Source of the DNA: Chrysoperla carnea
Taxonomy: Eukaryota; Arthropoda; Insecta; Neuroptera; Chrysopidae
Reading direction: 5' to 3'
Length of the DNA: 64,000 nt
NCBI RefSeq assembly: GCF_905475395.1
Contig: NC_058339.1
Span: 11,974,001-12,038,000 of the forward strand
The notes under the pieces were generated by a model. It ran no database searches and had not been told where the DNA came from. It saw nothing but the letters and a program-made list of their open reading frames with translations. Position 1 is the first letter of the stretch; each line of letters begins with the position of its first letter. This document shows, piece by piece, positions 56,792 to 64,000 of the stretch. The position numbers were made by a program, and so were the translations under genes.

Positions 56792-57297
56792 TATAGCATA
56801 TGATTTTATGTGTAGGTTGAAATGAAAGTATATAACACAAAATACGTACTTGTTTCATAGTTTAGTTTTCTGTATATTCCAATTCCACACCGGAAGGATA
56901 ATAATGTCCATAATAATTTCTATTTCAATGTCTGGCACGAACATTAGTACCTACGAGAATAATTCGATGCCAAGATATTTTTATATTTTAACAACCTTGA
57001 ACTTGAAACCAGGATGTTATATGCAAATGTATGTTTTATGTTGATACTAGCTGACCCGGTGAACTTCGTATCACCTGCAACTTTTTTTTTTACAACTTTT
57101 GGTTCGTGATTATGTCAACCTTTAGACTCTAATTTATTTTTGTCAAAAATTAACACTGGTTGTATTATCTACGGTTAAAATGGTATTAGGTTATTAAATG
57201 AAACTTGTTGGTCATTTTAACATGTTTTATGTGTTTTATTAACACAACAAAATATAATCAATACATAACAAAACATAATAAATATATCTATGCAATT

Positions 57298-57501
57298 TAA
57301 AGCTTTTTGATAAACTACGTTTTTAGTTTGGTTTTTCGGAGCATAAATATATAAAGACGATGGCTTTCCTACACGTGAACACGCGACATATAGTTGTCCA
57401 TGCGAGAAGCATGGAAATTCTAAATTAATCCCGCAAACTTGCAACGACTGGCTTTGCGATTTGTTTATGATCATCGCAAAGGCCAGGCGCACGGGTATGT
57501 T
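57298..57501 (-). pseudogene. C-terminal end of a Helitron Pif1-type helicase
   Basis: The frame reads PVRLAFAMIINKSQSQSLQV, then FSHGQLYVACSRV, then NVVYQKAL. These are the late SF1B helicase motifs (V and VI) at the end of insect Helitron RepHel proteins. The usual INK-(S/A)-Q-G-Q has Ser for Gly (NKSQSQ). A long unrelated hydrophobic stretch precedes it. It is a remnant and cannot be active. Confidence 0.88.
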
Positions 57502-57897
57502 AATAAACATACACAATATAAACAATATGGGAATAAACACAAATAAAACAAAAGTAATGACAAACATTCTTCTTGAGTTTCTTCTTCAAATTTTTGGTTA
57601 TGTTTTACAAACTGAATATAGATAAATAGGATAACTTCGCAGTATACTTGTACGTATCTTCCTATATATTGAACAATTTTGGAACACTCTTGCAATCTTG
57701 AGGATCAAGCGTAACAATAGCGATTCCGATACAAAATTAATAAATTTTGATTTCTTTAGTTTAATTTTTGGTTTTTTTTAAATTTATTTTAGTTTAATTT
57801 TGAAAATCGGTCCAGCCGTTTTTCAGTTTTAGCGAGACTAACGCACAGCAATTTATTTTTATATATACAGATAAATAAAATTGAAAAAAAAACCCAA

Positions 57898-58015
57898 CTC
57901 AATCCACACCCACGCCCACACCCACAACTACACCCACACCCACTCCCACACCCACACTCATCCCAACCCAACCGAACCTAACCCAGCCTAACCCAACCCA
58001 ACCTAACCCAACCCA
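57898..58015 (-). repeat. CCCACA and CCAACC/CCTAACC minisatellite inside the Helitron
   Basis: The first half is repeats of CACCCA and CCCACA; the second half is repeats of CCAACC and CCTAACC. The latter looks like a variant of the insect telomere repeat (CCTAA), but the unit length drifts. Confidence 0.65.
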
Positions 58016-58384
58016 ACCAAAAATTACAAAAATTGTGTTTTTTTGAATTTTTTATGATTTTTTCGATTTTTACAAATTGCAAAAGTGTAAAAAAATTTTT
58101 TGTTTCCAATTTCGATAAAACTAAGTTTATAAGGTAATTTTGACCCGAAAATTACAAAAATCGTGTTTATTTGACCATTAAATGAGTAATTTTCGAGATA
58201 TTTTATGAATCTGACTGTAGAGCCAACATTTTCATTCCGTTCTGTCTCTGAAATTATTCCGCATTGAATCTAATTATTCCGAAATTGTCTTTTTCATTTC
58301 AATTACGATTCATTACTGTTTCGGACAGTAATAAGTTGGACAAAGACCCAAGATATTTGTTATTCATTTTATTACATTAGTTTT

Positions 58385-58740
58385 TTAACAAACATTTAAA
58401 ATTTATTGTAAGAGAACACTAAATTATAAAATGCATATTCTAAACAAAGATAGCTCTAAGCATATATTAAATAGATATAGACATTACATTTAATAAATAA
58501 AGATCGACATATAAGATTTAAATGTAAGTAGGTTTAAACTATCCTTATTTAATAAAAAATTATAACAAACATTTATAATTTATTGTAAGAGAACACTAAA
58601 TTATAAAATGAATATTCTAAACAAAGATAGCTCTAAACATATATTAAATAGATGTAGACAGTACATATAACATTTAATAAATAAAGATCGACATATAATA
58701 TTCAAATGTAAGTAGGTTTGAACTATCCTTGTTTAATAAA
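58385..58740. repeat. Direct duplication of 177 bp
   Basis: ATTGTAAGAGAACACTAAAT occurs at 58405 and 58582. The two units stay alike for about 170 bases (GATAGCTCTAA, TAAATAAAGATCGACATATA, GTAAGTAGGTTT). It lies inside the minus-strand Helitron. Confidence 0.85.
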
Positions 58741-59279
58741 TAAATGGTATATGTAGAGTTATGAAGTCCCACAGGAATGCTGTCGAACGGGATAAAAAGT
58801 ATCCTATGTTATTCTCGTGGCTCTAAACTACCTCCCTGCCAATTTTCAGCTAAATCGGTTCAGCCGTTCTTTAGTTATAAGTAGTGTCACTAACACGACT
58901 TTGTTTTATATATATAGATTTAAAACCAAGTTGAAGGAAACAATTGCATTTAGTCGCTTCGTATAGGCTGTGTTTGCTATAAAGAACTCAAACGATTTGC
59001 TGAATTATGGCAGTTCTGAATAAATTTACAAGTCTATAGATTAATAAAAATTTTAAAAATGAAAAAACTCCACTGCGTTAAATAGAAACTGAATAGAAAA
59101 AAGCAAGTTCAGTAGTTTATCAAACAAACTTTAACAGTCGGAATTAAAAGTTAAATCAGCTCAAATCTTTCCACTAATGAGTCTCAACTGTTAAAGTTGC
59201 TATGTAAACTATTGGGCTTGTTAGTTTTTCAAATTCGATCAGAAAAAAGCTACCAGCGAAAATTAACAGCTTCTAATTC

Positions 59280-60026
59280 TTTACAAAAATTTTGCCTCCT
59301 TCTCGAAATTTTCAGAATTTCTCGGTTGCCTTTACTTCCCGTACTTAGAATAAGTTTTTTTATATCTAACAGGCCCGTGCGCAGGATCATCGAAGGGGAG
59401 ATTTTTTTGAATGGACTGCCGGAATAGAATTACCTTTAAAAAAACTCATTACAAAAAATTAATAATCATCAAAAATAGAAACATATTAATAATCTTTACC
59501 CCCAAGAGATTAACTTTACTATTTTTAGTTACATCTTACTTATTTTTGGAAAAACGAATTAAGAATTTAATCGTATTTATGATTTATGGAAGTTATAAAT
59601 GATTATTTACCTTAAAAAAATTTGTTAGTTAACAATACGTTAGGATTTTTCTTAGTATTACCAACATACTCAAGATTTGATAAGAAATAATAATATTTGA
59701 TTACAAAAAAAATCAAAAGGGATTTCGAGAAGGATATGGAACTGGTTTAAGTAGCAGCATAGAGCTTTTCTAGTATGAGGCATATATACCATCCTTCTTC
59801 ATTGAGGGTTAAGGACGGATCTTATGAATTATAAAACGCACGATTTCCACACACGTCCAAGACCTTCTAATTCTAATCGAAAATTCTCCCTTCATCAGAA
59901 GAAATTGGAATTTCTCGTTTGCCTCAACCCCCCGTACTTTTTATACACCTAACAGGTGTCCGCAAGACATAATCTAAGAGGGAGGGGAGGAATTTTTACT
60001 GGACTTCCGGGATAGAACTACCTTAA

Positions 60027-60059
<33 letters not shown>

Positions 60060-60440
60060 AGAAAAAAAACCCAATACAAAAAATTAATACTCTCTTCAAA
60101 AATAGAAAAGTAATTAAAAAAACATATTAATAATCTTTACCCCCCTAGATTTACTATTTTTAGCTACATTTTACTTATTTTTGGAAAAATGAATTAAGAA
60201 TTTAATCTTATTTATGATTTATGAATGTTATAATTATTTATCTTAAAAAAAATTTGTTAGTTAATAATACACTTGGATTTAAGAATATTTTTTCGTAGTA
60301 TTACAAAGAAATAGTAATATTTTAATACATAAAATTCAAAACTTATTTCGAGAAAGAAGCGGAACTGGTTTAAGTAATAGTATCGAGCGAATTTTCTAGT
60401 ATGAAGCTAAAAGCACTTTAAATTTTCTTCTTCATGGAAG
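59280..60440 (+). repeat. Two diverged tandem copies of a unit of about 600 bp
   Basis: CCCGTACTT occurs at 59338 and 59931, and ATATTAATAATCTTTACCCC at 59482 and 60123. The copies share CAGG.CCG.GC, GGA.TGCCGG-like, TTACTTATTTTTGGAAAAA and AAAAATTTGTTAGTTAA blocks. Copy 2 has gained a 27-base A run at 60031. No coding capacity seen. Confidence 0.75.
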
Positions 60441-60484
60441 AGCGCACTAAAGCATTCCAACACCAAAAAGTAAAGGTTAATTTA

Positions 60485-60635
60485 CTTCGGAAATTTAAAG
60501 GCCTGTTTGTGTACTTTCGTTAGTTTGACATAAGTGCTACTCAGTAAATTATAACACCTTGTGTTAGAAATATGGTAAAATTGGATAAAATGAATTTAAT
60601 TATTTAGATTATTCCTTTGCTCTAATATTTTCACT
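60485..60635 (+). repeat. Dispersed repeat, partner of 36809-36955
   Basis: Same block order as the partner copy. From here to 61653 the DNA is A+T-rich with no exon recognised. Confidence 0.6.
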
Positions 60636-61653
60636 CTTAAACATGATTCAATAATTTTCATGCAATCAAACTATTTTTAATTAGCCAGTGTATTAAAAAA
60701 TATTTATTTAAAATTATTAGGTCAATCAATAAGGCCAATCAGTAAATCTTTGTGCTACACCTTATTTTACAACAATTATATCAAAATTTTAAAAGAATAA
60801 AGATCAAAGATAAACTTTGTATTCATATCTGCGATATGACGTACTATTTTGGGTATAAATATATTTTTCATATAACTATTAATAAATTGTAATCATGTAA
60901 TTAAAAGCTATAAATAGCTCAAAATTTAAAACTTTGTCTACTAACTGAATAAATAAAGACGAATTCTTAGAAAATTATATTTTTAACTTTTGATTATTGC
61001 GAACACAACACCTTGACTGTGTAAATGATAACAATAAATCATAAAATTTTTAAAATTACGTGTTATTTGGAATTTTTTTGAAATATGAGTATGTCACATG
61101 CATCATATGATACATTTTAGCCATCATAGAAACTAAGAACTCAAAATTTCAATTATAAAAGGAAAGTGTAACCAAAAATGAGCCCCGTCACGCTAGAGAA
61201 AGTCAACTTTTTTTTATCATATTAAAATTTTATCATGTGAAAAACTACAAACAATGCAATGGATTGTAATGAAAGTTATTAAATTTGTAGTAACGATATT
61301 TACCAAGGAAAGTCCATAATTTAGAGCCAAGAATTGGACTTGAAAAAAAAAAGTCTTTTTCATCGATCCTTGATAAGTATTCGAAGTTTTAATTTAATCC
61401 GACACATTTAAATGGATGAAAATCACGTTCAAATATTCCGTAACAGAGACACATCATATAAGCTAATAAAATCGTGTTCAAATTTTAGACTTATCGATAA
61501 AAATGGTCCATCTTGCATATACGATCGAAATGAGATTAGTAATAAGTGATAATGATAAGTATCGATTTTGCGAGATGCCTTATCAATGAAGTAATATATG
61601 ACTTACATAAGTAAAAAGCTTTTTACTACTCTAGAGTAATTTTCAATACTTAC

Positions 61654-63466
61654 ATCTGTTTTAAATCTTGTTGGGTACACAAAGCTTAATTTTTCCGTAT
61701 CCAATGCAATTAATAAGGGCGGTGCAAAAACATTACGTGTTGATCGAAAAACTACGAGTAAAATCCAACAAATGATTCCAGCTATGGCATTTGCATTTTT
61801 ATTATGGAAATAGTCGTTTAAACTATCCAAAATTAACCATCCAGAACGCCAATGTAGAATAGTAGCAATCAAAAAACAGTAAGTATAGAAGCGACGGTAG
61901 AGCTGAAATAAAGAAATGTATTTTTTAAACTGATTTAGAGCTGTTTAGTTTTGAGTTCTGGTTATGAATTTTGAGTATACATACCGCGAAACAAATTTAT
62001 GGATGATTTTCTCAAACAAACAAAAAAAGATAGTCAGTCATGGGGTCTGTGACGGAAGTGAAAACTTAAAACTTTGAAATAACTGTGTTTTTTTTCTAGC
62101 TGTGTTTTGATAGTTTGCGTATTCACGAGTTTCTGTACAATGGGTGTCAGAAAGAAAGTGCGACAGCCGACTATTCAATTTCAATTTAATTTTACAGTCT
62201 TCAATAAAATCAATAAAAAAATTATGATGGTAAATACTATCTGTATACGAAATTTCATCAAAATCGTTAGAACTGATCTCGATATTATTTAAGAACGCAA
62301 TCTAAATGTCTTAGAGGGTACCGCCTTATGTGTTATAAACTGAATTATAAAGAACACAGATAACAGACTCGTATTTATTGTTCATTATTTTTCAAGATCA
62401 CATTGCAATTATAGGAATTCTAGTTATTACTGCATTGAAATTACTTAGCGCATTCCACACTTGTCCTACATATTTCATTTCATTTCTAATTGTGTATCAG
62501 TTTAACCGACCAATGGACGCGAAAATTTGCACACAAATATCGTTTTTACCTTTGAAATTTCCGAAGTAAGATGGATCGAAATGCAGTTTTTTGCAATACG
62601 TTTTAGAAGGTATTTATAAACTTTGTAGATATTGCAGATTATTCAGAAATAATTTCCCTCGTTTGTGCCTCAAAAACTGCATTTTTTAATGTATTTTTTT
62701 AACCCCCCAACTAAAAAAAAGGGATGTTAAATTATAAGTTATGTGTGTGTGTCTGTCTGTGGCATCGTAGCGCCTAAACGAATGAACCGATTTTAATTTT
62801 TTTGAACTTTAGCTGATTCACCCATATTTGATATACATATACTTTTTAAAGTTTTAAATTAGTAAAAAATACTTTTTAAATGACAAGTTTTTATTGTACT
62901 CAAAAGTAGAAAATAGTTTTTTTTATGAGTCACTCATACCCGACTTTTTTTAAAAGCTTAAGTCGCTATGATTCATTCTTAATATTATAAATTGTGCACC
63001 TCCAGCTTTTACAAATAGTCGTGTATGAGTGACTCATAGAAAAAATTATTTTCTACTACAAAAACTTGTCCCTTAAAAAGTTTTTTTTATTTATAAATCT
63101 AAAACAAAAGATAATACTTACAAATGATTCAAATTGATGTCGAATTGTTTTCGAACGTTTAACAAAAAAGATTTTTTGTATATCACGTGTCATCGTAAAT
63201 CCGCAATTTAAAGCTCCACCAAAGCAAAATGATAGAGCCATTGGAAAATAGTCTTCGTGTAAATCCATTTCCATCCATATTGCACGCCATATACTAATTA
63301 CCGATGGTGCAATTATAAACAAACAAAAACCATAATCAAATACTTTTAAAAATTGTTTCTCTTTATATGTAAATATTATTAAATCTTTTTCATTGAAAGA
63401 AATATCACTATCGTTTTTTAATATGTTTGGAATTATTTGAATTTGATTCGTTGATTCGTTGTCCAT
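61654..63466 (-). CDS. Fuseless-type N-terminal half (paralogue or alternative first exons)
   Basis: Two exons, 63466-63122 and 61902-61654, join in phase 0 into 198 aa with clean GTAAGT donors. The product lines up with exon 1 of fuseless (178 aa). It has the WR-x-x-W marks at residues 60-64 (WRAIW) and 133-137 (WRSGW), FRSTRNVFAPPLLI against the RCTRNLLAVPFCI of fuseless, and a Y-P-T-x-(F/Y)-x end. About four membrane helices are expected. It ends at a phase-0 donor, as fuseless exon 1 does, but I found no later exons of its own between 46.9 and 61.6 kb. It could be a tandem paralogue with diverged or missing exons, or an alternative 5' part spliced into fuseless exons 2-4. Confidence 0.75.
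62872..63080. repeat. Foldback in the intron of the fuseless-type gene
   Basis: The arms 62872-62943 and 63016-63080 are imperfect inverted copies (CTTTTTAA.., GACAAGTTTTT, GTAGAAAATA, ATGAGTCACTCAT). ATGAGTCACTCAT at 62925-62937 is itself an odd palindrome containing an AP-1-like TGAGTCA. The right arm ends 42 bases from the exon 1 donor. Confidence 0.75.
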
Positions 63467-63908
63467 GATTATTTATAAACAACAAACTCAACTATTTCTT
63501 TATTGAAAAACAGTTAATAAGTCGTTTGTTACTTGAAATAAATTTATATGAAATTTATGCAAATTACTAATAAATTAGGTAAATTTTATATGAATCTCCA
63601 TTAATCTCTTCAATATACTGATAATAAAACTTTTATGGTGTACTTACATATAAAATCTTTTAAAACTCGAGTAACTTAAAATTAAAGATTTTTTTTACTT
63701 TGTTTACAACATTTTTTTGAAAGACATTCCAATTAACGCTCTTGAAAAGTCCATCCTTAATTTATGTTATTACTTGTAATCAAAACTAATTTCTTAAGCA
63801 AACTAAAGTTGATGATGTTTTTCCTTAAAGAAACCAGTTTCTCTTCAGTAGTGTAACTACTGGAGACTAGTTAAAGTAGTCCGGCCATCACGTGACTAAT
63901 CTATTAGG
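63467..63908. other. 5' flank of the fuseless-type gene
   Basis: A+T-rich. A small hairpin, CAGTAGT-GTA-ACTACTG, lies at about 63846-63862. It presumably includes the promoter, but no motif could be fixed. Confidence 0.4.
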
Positions 63909-64000
63909 CAATTTATATGACGTACATGTAATAAAATGCCTCTAAAAGTATCGTAAACTAGCCAATTATATGACGTAAATGTAATAAAATGCTCTAAAAA
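63909..64000 (+). repeat. Start of a tandem repeat running out of the window
   Basis: CAATT(T)ATATGACGTA.ATG, then TAATAAAATGC and CTCTAAAA, occur near 63909 and again near 63962, a period of about 54. More copies may lie to the right. Confidence 0.6.

Larger units (their letters stand above)
57047..58918 (-). mobile_element. Degraded autonomous-type Helitron with exact ends
   Basis: On the minus strand it starts TCTATATATATAAAACAAAG at 58918 and ends ACCGGGTCAGCTAG at 57047, inserted between A and T. It is 1,872 bp long. It keeps the C-terminal helicase segment (57298-57501), so it descends from a Rep/helicase-coding element with a large internal loss. It also holds a 177-bp direct duplication (58385-58740), a family B repeat piece and a CCCACA/CCAACC array. 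Its 5' end is like that of the 26377 Helitron. Confidence 0.9.

Noticed and set aside
57789-57971. 60-codon minus frame rich in Gly and Cys (CGCGSGCG-like)
   Set aside because: It is a translation of the CCCACA minisatellite, not a metallothionein-type gene.
60031-60058. 27-base A run as a retrotransposon tail
   Set aside because: It lies within copy 2 of a tandem unit and interrupts homology with copy 1; no target duplication or coding part precedes it.
1-64000. CRISPR arrays, bacterial operons, phage genes
   Set aside because: The window is eukaryotic: spliced genes, poly-A signals and insect transposons; the regular repeats are TE or satellite units with no spacer pattern.

Overview
The window is A+T-rich nuclear DNA of an animal, almost certainly an insect. 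Short exons are split by GT-AG introns. There is a short peptidoglycan recognition protein, a DUF4789 secreted protein, a TIL-domain peptide and fuseless-type membrane proteins. Helitrons, MITEs, a full-length non-LTR retrotransposon and 5S/tRNA-derived sequences are dense. I cannot fix the order. Aphids are unlikely, because the pea aphid lacks PGRPs.

Genes (exons rebuilt from ORFs, splice sites and intron phase): PGM2 (minus, about 1-4206, last exon cut by the window edge); a divergently transcribed STARD10-like START protein (plus, 4884-6933); a 189-aa PGRP that has lost zinc ligands (minus, 11621-12886); a DUF4789 secreted protein (minus, 15016-16390); a TIL-domain secreted peptide with a possible cassette exon (minus, 23490-24926); a complete 423-aa fuseless (fusl) gene with long introns (minus, 32744-46881); and a second fuseless-type N-terminal half on the same strand upstream (minus, 61654-63466).

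Mobile DNA fills most of the rest. A 5.8-kb I-like LINE (16750-22586) is flanked by a 17-bp target-site duplication and has both ORFs open. Other elements are a 1.4-kb near-perfect palindrome (9229-10605), a MITE with TTAA flanks inside a PGM2 intron, two Helitrons with exact A|TC...CTAG|T ends (26377-27046 and 57047-58918), further Helitron ends, a probable solo LTR, several small inverted-repeat elements, a 5S-like sequence, a tRNA-derived SINE and tRNA-like fragments. Large stretches (about 6.9-9.2, 29-32, 36-46 and 47-61 kb) hold no gene I can recognise.

The most interesting points are these. (1) The fuseless protein is built from four two-helix repeats, each marked by WR-x-x-W. (2) A second N-terminal half lies upstream and ends in the phase needed to splice into the shared downstream exons. 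(3) A non-autonomous Helitron carries a 52-bp repeat that forms runs of up to eight alternating GAA/TTC units, which is a textbook heat-shock-factor site. All calls come from reading the sequence; no database search or transcript evidence was available.
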